18,753 nt of DNA from Pseudomonadota bacterium (GTDB lineage Bacteria > Myxococcota > Polyangia > Polyangiales > Polyangiaceae). The notes beneath the pieces were generated by a model, which saw only the letters and a list, made by a program, of their open reading frames with translations, did no database searches and was not told the DNA's origin. The translations under genes were made by a program, and so were the position numbers. Shown here piece by piece: positions 1 to 7,111 of the stretch; position 1 is the first letter of the stretch, and every line of letters starts with the position of its first letter. The DNA is taken from positions 1 to 18,753 of the forward strand of contig JAEZYO010000020.1 in assembly GCA_023419055.1 (NCBI GenBank), in the 5' to 3' direction.

Positions 1-1316
1 GCCACGAGCGTTCGCGAGGGCTCGCCGAGCGTCTCGAGGTCGAAGCCCACCACCGAAACGAAGCTCGTCCCGTTCGCGGCTTCGGCGGCGAGCGCGTTGT
101 CGCAAGCCTCGAGCGGCGAAGCGCTCCCCTGCTCGTCGAGTCGATGGATCCAGGGCAAGAACTCGGCGGCAGGCGCCGACTCGACCGCCTCGTCGGCGGC
201 CGCCTTGAGCGACGCGTAGCTCTCGTCGACCTCGTCCGGCGAGTCGCCCATGACGGTGAGATCGACGTCGGGCAAGTAGCGCTGGGTGCCGTCGAGGACC
301 ACCGTGTACACGTTTCGCCCGACTCGCCTCGACGCGACGTAGCCGCCGGACATCTCGTAGCGACGAAGCTCCACGGGCTCGGCCGGGCTCGAGACGTCGA
401 ACACCATCACCAGCGTGCGCCCACCTTCGGCGGAGAAGCGGCACTGGTAACCGTAAGTGCAGCCCTGATCGGACGGGGTCGGCGAGCCGTAGCCGTAGCT
501 CTCCCCGTAACCCGAGTTCGGCGTCGTCACGCCCGTGCGGAGGTAGACGACCAGCCTGTCCCCGTCCAGAAACAGGCGCCGCGGTTCTCCCGGCAGCTCG
601 AGGTGCGCGATCTCGTGCGTTTCTGGCGCGGGCCAAGCGTCGACGACGCGCAACCCGGTGCTCGAGAGCACGTAGACGTGGCCGGAGTCGTTCTTGACAA
701 AGTCGGCTTCGTCCACGTCGGCGACTTGATTGTTCGTGGTCGAGTACTCTTCGGCGCCTTCGTCGGAAGGGTCGGGTGAGGGGAGAGGGCCCCCCGAAGC
801 AGAGCCACCCGCGCCGTTGGAACCGGGGCTGTAGCTGACACCGCCGCTACTACCGTCTTCGTAGCTCGGCGCGCACCAGGAGACTTCCTTGCCGTCCTCG
901 AGGTACTTGACCGAACTCTTTGGCAAACACTTCTGGCTCAGGATCGCGTAGCGAGCCTGGTCGAGCGCCTGGACTTGAGTCGCCTTCACGGCCGGGCGTT
1001 GCAACGCAGCGAGGCCCTCGCAGTCCGTGGCTCGCAGCGCCACGCTCGCGGCCGGCACTCCGGGCTGTGCGTAGCCCTCGTAGCTCGAGCTCGGGTAGCT
1101 GCGCGCTCGAGCCATTTGATCCTCGCTGCACTCCCACTCTGCGGCGTGCTCCACGCTGACGACGACGCACTCGCCGTCGCCCGTCACCCCGGTGACCTTG
1201 CCCCCGTCGTAGTCGTCTCCCACTTCGGGCTTCCACGAATCCGTGTTGCACGCCGAACAGAGCGCGAGAATCAGTGCACCACCTACACCCAGAACGCTGA
1301 GCGGCGTCCGAATCAT
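1..1316 (-). CDS. Beta-propeller-domain lipoprotein, C-terminus beyond the left edge
   Basis: The frame reads open from an ATG at 1316 to the left edge (438 codons), so the 3' end is missing. The N-terminus is a lipoprotein-type signal: MIRT, a hydrophobic run (residues about 5-19), then CSAC with Cys23 as the likely lipidated residue. A Ser/Gly-rich stretch follows at about 150-180. The segment TTNNQVADVDEADFVKND (about residue 190) and the following YVLSS are the hallmark opening of the PF09826 beta-propeller family, secreted or surface proteins of unknown function. A GGAGG box 8 nt upstream supports this start. Later residues (RRLFLDGDRLVVYL, VMVFDVSSPAEPVELRRYE) look like successive propeller blades. 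It is probably an outer-surface or periplasmic lipoprotein; no enzymatic role is visible. Domain assignment is from recognition of the motif, not a search. Confidence 0.82.
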   Translation of the reverse strand, partial: MIRTPLSVLGVGGALILALCSACNTDSWKPEVGDDYDGGKVTGVTGDGECVVVSVEHAAEWECSEDQMARARSYPSSSYEGYAQPGVPAASVALRATDCEGLAALQRPAVKATQVQALDQARYAILSQKCLPKSSVKYLEDGKEVSWCAPSYEDGSSGGVSYSPGSNGAGGSASGGPLPSPDPSDEGAEEYSTTNNQVADVDEADFVKNDSGHVYVLSSTGLRVVDAWPAPETHEIAHLELPGEPRRLFLDGDRLVVYLRTGVTTPNSGYGESYGYGSPTPSDQGCTYGYQCRFSAEGGRTLVMVFDVSSPAEPVELRRYEMSGGYVASRRVGRNVYTVVLDGTQRYLPDVDLTVMGDSPDEVDESYASLKAAADEAVESAPAAEFLPWIHRLDEQGSASPLEACDNALAAEAANGTSFVSVVGFDLETLGEPSRTLV

Positions 1317-1324
1317 GACCAGAA

Positions 1325-1329
1325 CCTCC
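1325..1329 (-). promoter_or_regulatory. Ribosome binding site of the beta-propeller lipoprotein
   Basis: GGAGG on the minus strand, 8 nt upstream of the ATG at 1316. It fixes the start and places the signal peptide at the N-terminus. Confidence 0.75.
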
Positions 1330-1464
1330 GGGCCCGGTTGAGCACGGAGCGTGCCACGCGAGTCTGGTCAAGAAATCGCGGTGTTTTGGGTGGCGCAGCG
1401 TGCCAGTGGCACAAGCCGGCACAGGCTGCCGACTGCTGGAGTCAGGGGCGCTCGAAACAGAGGC

Positions 1465-2680
1465 TCAGGGGACATCGTCGCAAACCAGCGTATCGACGAT
1501 GAAGGGTGAGAATCCGTCGTTGATGGCGCGAGCCACGAACTCGTAGACGTGAGGCCCGGGAGCGAGCTCGGGCACTACTTGCTCGATGAAGCCGTTGGCC
1601 CAGTGAAACGTCCCGTAGGTCTCGACGAGCTCCCCATCCACGAACAGGTCGAGCTCGCCTTGCGCGTCTGGTCCGGCGCTTCCGAGCCTGAAGGTGAGCT
1701 GCGAGTGTTCATGCGAGGAGCAGTCGACGATCATGCTCTTCTCGTCCCCTGCGCTCAGAGTCGGCGGGTGCGCGGCGGCGGCTCCCTCGTGGACGCCTCC
1801 CGCGTTGTCGACGAGCCAGTCCCCCGACACTTCCACGGGAATGAACCCATCGTCGAAGTCGACCCGACCATTCACGGCCGGGAAGGGCTCGACCTCCGTG
1901 CAAGCGAAGGTATCGAGCACGAACGGCGGCCCGCTGTCGTTGTTCGCCTGGGCTTCGAAGCGGTAGACGTGCCCGCCGGATGGCACGTTGAAGAGGTACT
2001 CGCCGTAGCCGTTCGCCCAATGTCGCTGCCCGATGACGCTGCGAGGGGCGTCGTCGATCGAGATCTCGAGTTTCGCGTCGGAATCGGGGCCGGCGCCTTG
2101 CAGACGAAAGGCGAGCTGAGTTCCGGAGCAGCTCAACTGCATGGCGCTCGTATCACCGCTCAGCATGGGCGGCGGGTGCACCGCGCACTCACCCTCGTGA
2201 ACGCTACTCAAGTTGTCGACGACCCATGCGCCTTCGATCTCGATCGGAACGAAGCCGTCGTCCAGATCGACGACGCCGTTTTCCGCGCTCGTCGGGGGAA
2301 CGTCCATGCAACGCAAGGTATCGAGGCTGAACGGAGGTGGAGAGTCGCCGTCAGGGGTCTTGACCGTGAAGGTGTACTCATGGGGGCCGCGAGCGACGTC
2401 GAGCATGAAATGGCCCCAGCCGTTCGCCCAATGGGTCGGAGCCCGCCTTGCCCAGAGGTTGCCGTCGACCCGGAGCTCGAGGAATCCGCTTGCGTCCGGA
2501 CCATGACCGTAGAGAGCGAACGCGAGCTGGGTATGGTCCTCGTTCCCGGAGTCGAACGAGAAGCTCTTTTCGTCGCCGGCGTTCATGGCAGGGGGCCGAA
2601 GGACCTCTCCAGGACTATCGGCGTCACTCATTTCGACGGAGAGCCAGTCCCCTCGGTCCTCATCGGCATCCCACGAGAAG
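1465..2680 (-). repeat. Three tandem ~400-bp coding repeats within the lipoprotein
   Basis: Approximate units are 2275-2680, 1871-2274 and 1465-1870. Shared landmarks at protein level are D-W-x-V-D, HEG, HPP, S-A-G-D-x-K-S, GPDA, the invariant HWANG, H-x-Y-x-F and LDT-x-x-C. Units 2 and 3 also share an opening V-D-x-D-D-G-F-x-P that unit 1 lacks. Confidence 0.8.
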
Positions 2681-2881
2681 GCGACCGGACGTTTTGGTTC
2701 ACCTCCGGAGGGAGGGTTAGTGCCCCCCTCGTCGCCACAGGTTGGCGGTTCGAGTTGCGTACCGTCCGAGCATTGGCAGGCGTCGGTTCGGCTCGGACCC
2801 GTCCGGGCACGCTCCGCAGCCCAGTGTGGACAGAGCGACCAGCGATACGAGCGCGGCGTGCAGCCGAGTTGAATTGACCAT
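1465..2881 (-). CDS. Putative three-repeat lipoprotein, signal peptide out of frame with the body
   Basis: The body is a secreted-looking protein of three tandem repeats of about 130 residues, each with HEG...HPP, a GPDA-type turn, HWANG and a closing LDTL.C motif (the first repeat is more diverged). It ends at TGA 1467-1465. In its own frame it has no convincing N-terminus: upstream codons continue to an ATG at 2949 without a signal sequence. One frame away, the ATG at 2881 (AGGA 9 nt upstream) begins a clear lipoprotein signal, MVNSTRLHAALVSLVALSTL then GCGAC. The two frames would join if one base were removed at about 2782-2830, for example in the GGG at 2798-2800, giving CPDGPSRTDACQCSDG. 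Either the gene is frameshifted or there is a sequencing error. No catalytic motif is seen; repeats of this type suggest a beta-sandwich binding role. Confidence 0.65.
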
Positions 2882-2890
2882 GCTAGCCAT

Positions 2891-2895
2891 TCCTC
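2891..2895 (-). promoter_or_regulatory. Ribosome binding site for the signal peptide of the repeat lipoprotein
   Basis: GAGGA on the minus strand, 9 nt before the ATG at 2881 and immediately abutting an in-frame ATG at 2890. The spacing favours 2881. It supports translation starting in the signal-peptide frame rather than at 2949. Confidence 0.6.
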
Positions 2896-3078
2896 ATTTC
2901 GAAGAGCGAACCCGAGGGTGAGACGCTCGTCGTACCGCGGATCACTCAAGCGGCGATTGAACGTTCTTGCGGAAAAGCGTCAGAGGGCCGCTCTTGTTCG
3001 CGTGGCAGAGCTTGAAAGTGGCGCCAAATACGTCACTTCCTTTCTCGCCCAGGTACACGCCGTTTCTGTCCAGGTCGA

Positions 3079-3969
3079 TTAGCCTGGTTCTCCCGGGCGG
3101 CTCGCGCGGGCCCAATGACTCGGCGAAACGCCGAGCCAACCCTTGAACGCGCGGGTCAGGTGTGAAGCATCGGCGAAGCCCGCTTGCTCTGCCGCTTCCT
3201 GGACGAGCACGCCACGTTCGATCAGGCGGCGAGCAGACTGGAGGCGCAAGAGCTTCTGGAACTGATGCGGGGCGAGCCCCGTCGTCTCGCGAAAGCACCG
3301 GACCAGGTGGAACTTCGACAAGCGGGACTCGCGCGCGAGCTCGTCGAGAGAGACGCTCCGGGCGTAGTATTCCCGGAGGTAGTCGACTGCCCGGCGCACG
3401 CCGGGGTGGCGCCTGCCAGGCGATCGGTGAACCGGAGCCCGCTCGGCCGCCTGCTCGAGCAGCCGCGCGGTGCTCTCCACGTACCAGTGCTCCACTTCCA
3501 ACGTGTCGGCGTGACCGTTCACGGCGTCGTGCAAGCGCTGGGTCGCGTGAGACGCCGCGGAAGGCGCGAGTTGGGCCTCTCGCCAGTGGACCCTGCTCGA
3601 CGTCCCGAGCTCCTGCGCGGCATCTTCCAGCACCGCGCTGGGCCACCAGAGCACGAAGAAGGAGGCCGGCTCCGACACCTGGGTGGTGCGATGCGTCTCC
3701 CCAGGTTCCATGAGCTGAATGCAACCTTGGGAGACCTCACGCGACTGGCCGCGGCTCCACCAGCGGGCCCTCATGGAGGCGCTGGGGCCGGTCACGAGCG
3801 AGGCGACGAAGGTGTCGTGGTGCATGCTCCAGAGCCGTACTGAACGCGTCACGGTCCAGAACGTCACGCCTGACAGCCAGAGCGGACGTTGAACGCAGAC
3901 ACGCTCACTCGGCTGATCGGTCGCGAGCTCGACTCGCTGTATTCGATGCGGACCCAGGGACCCGTTCAT
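3079..3969 (-). CDS. AraC-family transcriptional regulator
   Basis: A 296-residue protein from ATG 3969, with GGAGG 8 nt upstream. The C-terminal third (about 190-290) is a double helix-turn-helix AraC domain: SVSLDELARESRLSKFHLVR is the first HTH, and VLVQEAAEQAGFADASHLTR followed by FKGWLGVSPSHWARA is the second with the usual closing motif. The N-terminal region contains MEPGETHRTTQVSEPASFFV, which resembles a cupin-like sensor, but no ligand can be inferred. The gene stands alone between the repeat lipoprotein and the insertion sequence. Its 133-bp upstream region has a small inverted repeat, ATAGC/GCTAT, around 4010-4021 but no convincing promoter that I can defend. Length is normal for the family (about 290). 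Confidence 0.88.
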   Translation of the reverse strand: MNGSLGPHRIQRVELATDQPSERVCVQRPLWLSGVTFWTVTRSVRLWSMHHDTFVASLVTGPSASMRARWWSRGQSREVSQGCIQLMEPGETHRTTQVSEPASFFVLWWPSAVLEDAAQELGTSSRVHWREAQLAPSAASHATQRLHDAVNGHADTLEVEHWYVESTARLLEQAAERAPVHRSPGRRHPGVRRAVDYLREYYARSVSLDELARESRLSKFHLVRCFRETTGLAPHQFQKLLRLQSARRLIERGVLVQEAAEQAGFADASHLTRAFKGWLGVSPSHWARASRPGEPG

Positions 3970-4102
3970 CGCGCAATCCTCCAATTGCACTCTCCCAAAA
4001 GGGCCGGACCATAGCACGCTATCTAATTCGATTTCCACACTCGCTTCGTCCGGTGTCGTTTGACTATCGGTTTTGCCTTTCTCGAAACGGCGTTGAAAAA
4101 GC

Positions 4103-4124
4103 GCTCTTCGTCGAAAGTCGGGTC
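4103..4124 (+). repeat. Left terminal inverted repeat of the IS
   Basis: These 22 bp, starting GCTCTTCGTCG, are the exact reverse complement of 5687-5708. Confidence 0.93.
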
Positions 4125-4236
4125 GGGATTTCTGCAGAGATAGCGGCGTGACGGCGTAGGAGCGCTGGCCCATCGACGCCGCCGAATTGCGGTGACGTTC
4201 TCTCGGTATGCGTAAACGTATCGGGAGTTCGCCAGG

Positions 4237-5574
4237 ATGAGCCAGCGCACGGCGATTCTCACACAGATTGCTGGCATTCGAGGATGGAAGGTGAAGACGG
4301 ACCGCTGGGAGTCGAAGGATGGACGCCAGATCGAAGCCGTCGCCGGCTACGACGTGCCCGCCGACGCGCGGCTGGTGCTGGTCGTGGAGCGCCGTTGGTC
4401 GCCCCGGTGCGCCAAGTGCCTGGCGCTCGGCGGTACCTGCCACGAGAAGCTCGCGGTTCGGCGCTGGGCAGACCTGCCGGCCTGCGGGCACCCGGTGATC
4501 ATCGAGTACGCTCCCGAGCGGATTCGTTGCAAACGTTGCGGAGCGCGTGCCGTCGAGCTTCTGGCGTGGGCCGACGGGCACCAGCGCCAGACTCGACGCT
4601 TGCAGCATCACCTGGCGCTCGACGCCTTCTCGATGCCGCTGGTTCACGTCTCCACGAAGTGGGGGTTGAGCTGGCACACGGTGCGCCGCGCCGAGCTCTG
4701 CGCCATCGAGCGGTGGGACAAGACGACGCCGCAGCCGGCGTTGACCATGGTTGGCGTCGACGAGAAATGGCTCGGCCGCCGGCACAAACGCCAGGAGAAG
4801 TTCGTGACCATCGTCAGCGACCTCGCGACCGGAGTTCCCATCTGGATGGGCTACGGCCGTGGCAGCGAGACTCTCAAGACCTGGCTCGACTCGCTGAGCA
4901 CCGAGCAGAAGGCCGCCATCCAGCTGTTCGCGACCGACATGCACGAGCCGTTCAGGAAGGCGATCCGTGAGGATCCGGCGCTCGCGCACGCCGCGCACGT
5001 TCATGACCCGTTCCACATCATCAAGCGGGCCGGCGAGGCTATCACCGAGCTCCGCCGTTCCGTTTTCTTCCGCGCTGGCGCGGAACTTCGGGCCATCGGC
5101 AAGGGCACCCGTTGGTTGGTCCTGCGTGCCTGGGAGCGGCAGAGCGTCGAGCAGCAGGCTCGTCTTCGGCAGCTCTTCCGACTCAACGGCAAGCTCGCTC
5201 GAGCCTATCAACTCGTCGAGGAACTGCGCACCGTCCTCCGCGCACCGGACCGAAGGAGCCTCTACGACGGCCTCTGGCACATCCTCCGCCGCACCGAGCG
5301 TCGAGACAACGTCCCCATGCGCAAGCTGCACGAGTCCCTCAGGGAACACTTCGACCAGATCGTGGCGCTCGGCGAGCTGCGACCTCCGACCGGACGCATC
5401 GAGGCGCTCAACAACAACTGGGAGACCCTCGTCCGCCGCGCTCGCGGCTACAGGAACCACGCCTACCTGCTCGCCAAACTACGGTTCATCACCGCCAATC
5501 CAGTCCGCAACTCTGCAGGCATTAAGCGCTTCCTCGCGCTCGGTATTCCGACGCCGACAGCGAAGGCTGCGTGA
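4237..5574 (+). CDS. ISL3-family transposase
   Basis: A 445-residue DDE transposase. An N-terminal zinc-binding region carries C58-x2-C61, C68 and C98-x2-C101 (CKRCG), followed by a helix-turn-helix-like stretch with the typical KWGLSWHTVRR. Catalytic residues are visible: D175 in VGVDEKW, D234 in FATDMHEPF and E389 in RIEALNNNWETLVRRARGYR, the ISL3 signature. Length is normal and there are no internal stops, so it appears intact. It is the only gene of the element and is transcribed opposite to the flanking genes. GGGAG about 11 nt upstream of the ATG supports the start. Roughly 110 bp between the left repeat and the start would hold its promoter. Confidence 0.93.
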   Translation: MSQRTAILTQIAGIRGWKVKTDRWESKDGRQIEAVAGYDVPADARLVLVVERRWSPRCAKCLALGGTCHEKLAVRRWADLPACGHPVIIEYAPERIRCKRCGARAVELLAWADGHQRQTRRLQHHLALDAFSMPLVHVSTKWGLSWHTVRRAELCAIERWDKTTPQPALTMVGVDEKWLGRRHKRQEKFVTIVSDLATGVPIWMGYGRGSETLKTWLDSLSTEQKAAIQLFATDMHEPFRKAIREDPALAHAAHVHDPFHIIKRAGEAITELRRSVFFRAGAELRAIGKGTRWLVLRAWERQSVEQQARLRQLFRLNGKLARAYQLVEELRTVLRAPDRRSLYDGLWHILRRTERRDNVPMRKLHESLREHFDQIVALGELRPPTGRIEALNNNWETLVRRARGYRNHAYLLAKLRFITANPVRNSAGIKRFLALGIPTPTAKAA

Positions 5575-6058
5575 ACACCGCAGCCCGAAACGACCGGCGG
5601 CTGGCGCGGGCCTCGGCTCGTGAGAGGCCTCGACCATCTCGCGCTGCGAGGACCGTGTCAGACGCCGCGCAGCGAGCTTTCAGGCTGACCCGACTTTCGA
5701 CGAAGAGCCACAATTCTTCCGCTCCTGATCCCGAGCCCGGGCTTTCACGTAGCGTAAGACGAGAGTTCCGTCTGTTCCTTCCGAATTCCTCCAGCGTCAT
5801 TATCTGAGGGTAGCCCAAGTAGTACGACGACTCGTACTCCTCCAGAGCTTCCAAGACATCGCTGTGCGCAGCACCAAGGACGTACGCCGGCGTGAAGTAC
5901 CGCGACAGCACCTCCGTACTGAAGGGCTCCTTCCCCAGCTTCGCGGCTTCCTTCCGCGCTGCGTCTAACATAGCTGCTCGTTCTGCGTCGTGCCGCGCCT
6001 TGAGCCTGAGAGCCCACTCGGTGTCGCTCAGTCCGTCATCGTCCTTCTCGCTACTCAT
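5522..6058 (-). CDS. Immunity-like paralogue, fourth copy from the toxin, C-terminus frameshifted into the IS
   Basis: The first ~96 residues (MSSEKDDDGLSDTEWALRLK to IMTLEEFGR) are a member of the local ~100-residue acidic family. After that the open frame reads NRRNSRLTLRES and continues through the IS right repeat and IS sequence to a stop at 5522, giving 178 residues. One missing base near 5770-5778 explains this: restoring it gives FGRKQTELSSYAT and a stop at 5745-5747, matching the siblings' TEVFSYES ending. The last ~80 residues are therefore not original. It belongs to subtype B (PAYVLGAAHSD, ESSYYLGYPQ). Its ATG overlaps the stop of a toxin-tail remnant as ATGA. It is probably non-functional or altered; a role in immunity is inferred only from position. 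Confidence 0.6.
   Translation of the reverse strand: MSSEKDDDGLSDTEWALRLKARHDAERAAMLDAARKEAAKLGKEPFSTEVLSRYFTPAYVLGAAHSDVLEALEEYESSYYLGYPQIMTLEEFGRNRRNSRLTLRESPGSGSGAEELWLFVESRVSLKARCAASDTVLAARDGRGLSRAEARASRRSFRAAVFTQPSLSASEYRARGSA
5687..5708 (-). repeat. Right terminal inverted repeat of the IS
   Basis: These 22 bp, ending CGACGAAGAGC, are the exact reverse complement of 4103-4124. Confidence 0.93.
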
Positions 6059-6137
6059 TGCTTCGCTGATCCCTTCGCGTGCGCTTCAACGGCTCCTCGC
6101 ACGTCTGACCGCATCGCTCGGAGCCGAAGCACCGTGA
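6055..6137 (-). pseudogene. Toxin 3'-end remnant preceding the fourth immunity copy
   Basis: On the minus strand this reads VRGAVEAHAKGSAKQ and stop, aligning with the toxin C-terminus QTWQEAVDTHAKGRTDQ and stop. The stop overlaps the next start as ATGA, as in the intact toxin-immunity junction. No start codon or upstream toxin sequence remains. Confidence 0.7.
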
Positions 6138-6203
6138 GCTCGTGGCGAGCACTTGGCGGGCACGATCTAGGCCAACGCCTGCAGGCGAGATCAACCATCT
6201 CTG

Positions 6204-6518
6204 TCACGACTCGTAGGAAAAGACTTCCGTCAACTTTCTCCCGAACTCCTCGAGCGTCATGAGCTCAGGCTCGCTCACGTAGTAGTACCACTCGTACTCT
6301 TCCAAGGCCTCCAAGACATCGCTATGGGCGGCCCCGATCACCGATGTCGGCGTATAGTACCGCGACAGGATTTCCGCGTTGAAGCGCTCCTTCCCGATCT
6401 TCGTCGCTTTCTCGCGCGCAGCGTTGAGTCGAACTGACTTCTCTGCGTCGCTCCGAGCCTTGTCCCGCAGGAAGCGCTCGGTGTCGCTCAGTTCGTCATC
6501 GTCCTTTTTGTCCGTCAT
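6204..6518 (-). CDS. Immunity-like protein, third copy from the toxin (subtype A, intact)
   Basis: A 104-residue acidic protein, MTDKKDDDELSDTERFLRDK through MTLEEFGRKLTEVFSYES, with no signal peptide or membrane segment, so cytoplasmic. It is nearly the same as the toxin-adjacent copy in its second half (RYYTPTSVIGAAHSDVLEAL, EEYEW, MTLEEFG). The N-terminal half is charged and probably helical. I do not recognise a named family. Its ATG at 6518 overlaps the stop of a toxin-tail remnant as ATGA. Being intact and apart from a toxin, it looks like a retained orphan immunity gene, which is an inference from context. Confidence 0.72.
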   Translation of the reverse strand: MTDKKDDDELSDTERFLRDKARSDAEKSVRLNAAREKATKIGKERFNAEILSRYYTPTSVIGAAHSDVLEALEEYEWYYYVSEPELMTLEEFGRKLTEVFSYES

Positions 6519-6600
6519 GGTTTGGGACTCCGTTTCGCATGCGCGTCGACGGCTTCTCGCCAGGTCTGCTTCACTGTTCAGAGCCGAAGCAGCGTGAACT
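6515..6600 (-). pseudogene. Toxin 3'-end remnant preceding the third immunity copy
   Basis: The minus strand reads QTWREAVDAHAKRSPKP and stop, against QTWQEAVDTHAKGRTDQ and stop in the toxin. An in-frame stop lies a few codons upstream, so it is not translated as part of a longer protein. The ATGA overlap with the next start is preserved. Confidence 0.78.
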
Positions 6601-6650
6601 CCTGATGATGTGACCAGAGAACGCCGTCTGCACGCGAGCGCGATCCCGAC

Positions 6651-6968
6651 TCACGTAGCCTGCGAAAAGACGTTAGTCAGCTTTCTCCCGAACTCCTCGA
6701 GCGTCAACAGCTGAGGGTAACCCAAATAGTACGACGACTCGTAATCGTCCAGAGCTTCCAGGACATCGCTGTGCGCAGCGCCCATCACGTACGCAGGCGT
6801 GAAGTACCGCGACAAAACGTCCGTACTGAAGGGCTCCTTCCCCCGCTTCGTGACTTCCTCCCGGGCGGGCGGTATTCAGCTGCGCGGCCCGCTCTGCGTC
6901 GTGCCCCGCCTTAGTCCTGAGGAACCGTTCGGTGGCGTCGAGCCCGTCATCGTCCTCTCGTCAGTCAT
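6651..6968 (-). pseudogene. Immunity-like pseudogene, second copy from the toxin (subtype B, two frameshifts)
   Basis: From the ATG at 6968 to TGA at 6651-6653 there are 106 codons in frame overall, but about 30 codons near the start are shifted and include an in-frame TGA. The damage is readable: one base is missing after MTDE (the siblings have E-K-D-D-D), and a 4-bp tandem duplication GCCC lies in the stretch encoding LNTAREE. The two changes sum to +3, so the original frame resumes. The rest is well preserved: RYFTPAYVMGAAHSDVLEAL, YESSYYLGYPQ, TLEEFGRKLTNVFSQAT. This is subtype B, like the fourth copy. Its start overlaps a toxin-tail stop as ATGA. Confidence 0.78.
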
Positions 6969-7050
6969 TGCTCCATGCTCCGTATCGCGTGCGTGTCCAC
7001 GGCTTCTCGCCAAGTCTGGCCTCACCGCTCGGAACCGAGGCAGCGGTGGC
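6965..7050 (-). pseudogene. Toxin 3'-end remnant preceding the second immunity copy
   Basis: The minus strand reads GQTWREAVDTHAIRSMEQ and stop, against GQTWQEAVDTHAKGRTDQ and stop in the toxin. By eye about 57 bp align at roughly 80% identity. An in-frame stop lies just before GQTW. This is the closest of the three remnants to the toxin sequence. Confidence 0.82.
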
Positions 7051-7111
7051 TCGCCGCTAGATCTTGAGTGAGCGGGGCATGGTCCAACGCATGCGCGTTC
7101 GAGCTACCTTC

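Larger units (their letters stand above)
4103..5708 (+). mobile_element. ISL3-family insertion sequence, 1606 bp
   Basis: A full-length transposase is bounded by 22-bp perfect inverted repeats, the left beginning GCTCTTCGTCGAAAGTC. Size and end sequence fit ISL3. The 8 bp outside each end (GAAAAAGC on the left, CACAATTC on the right) do not match, so there is no visible target duplication. The right end lies 36 bp beyond the ancestral stop of the last immunity-like gene. Confidence 0.9.

Noticed and set aside
144..779. A 211-residue plus-strand open frame over the left lipoprotein
   Set aside because: It lies antisense to the beta-propeller lipoprotein, whose signal peptide, ribosome site and family motif are convincing; high GC gives long antisense frames.
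1400..1412. GTGCC-AGT-GGCAC hairpin between the two lipoprotein genes
   Set aside because: The stem is only 5 bp with no U-tract; too weak to call a terminator or operator.
1549..2877. A 442-residue plus-strand open frame
   Set aside because: It is antisense to the three-repeat protein; it has no recognisable domain, and the repeats make sense only on the minus strand.
2942..3078. Minus-strand frame ending in FKLCHANKSGPLTLFRKNVQ downstream of the AraC gene
   Set aside because: It reads like a possible protein fragment but lacks a start of its own and any family I recognise; chance cannot be excluded in under 140 bp.
3970..5460. N-terminal extension of the AraC frame through the IS
   Set aside because: It is antisense to the transposase; the AraC gene has its own ribosome site and ATG at 3969.
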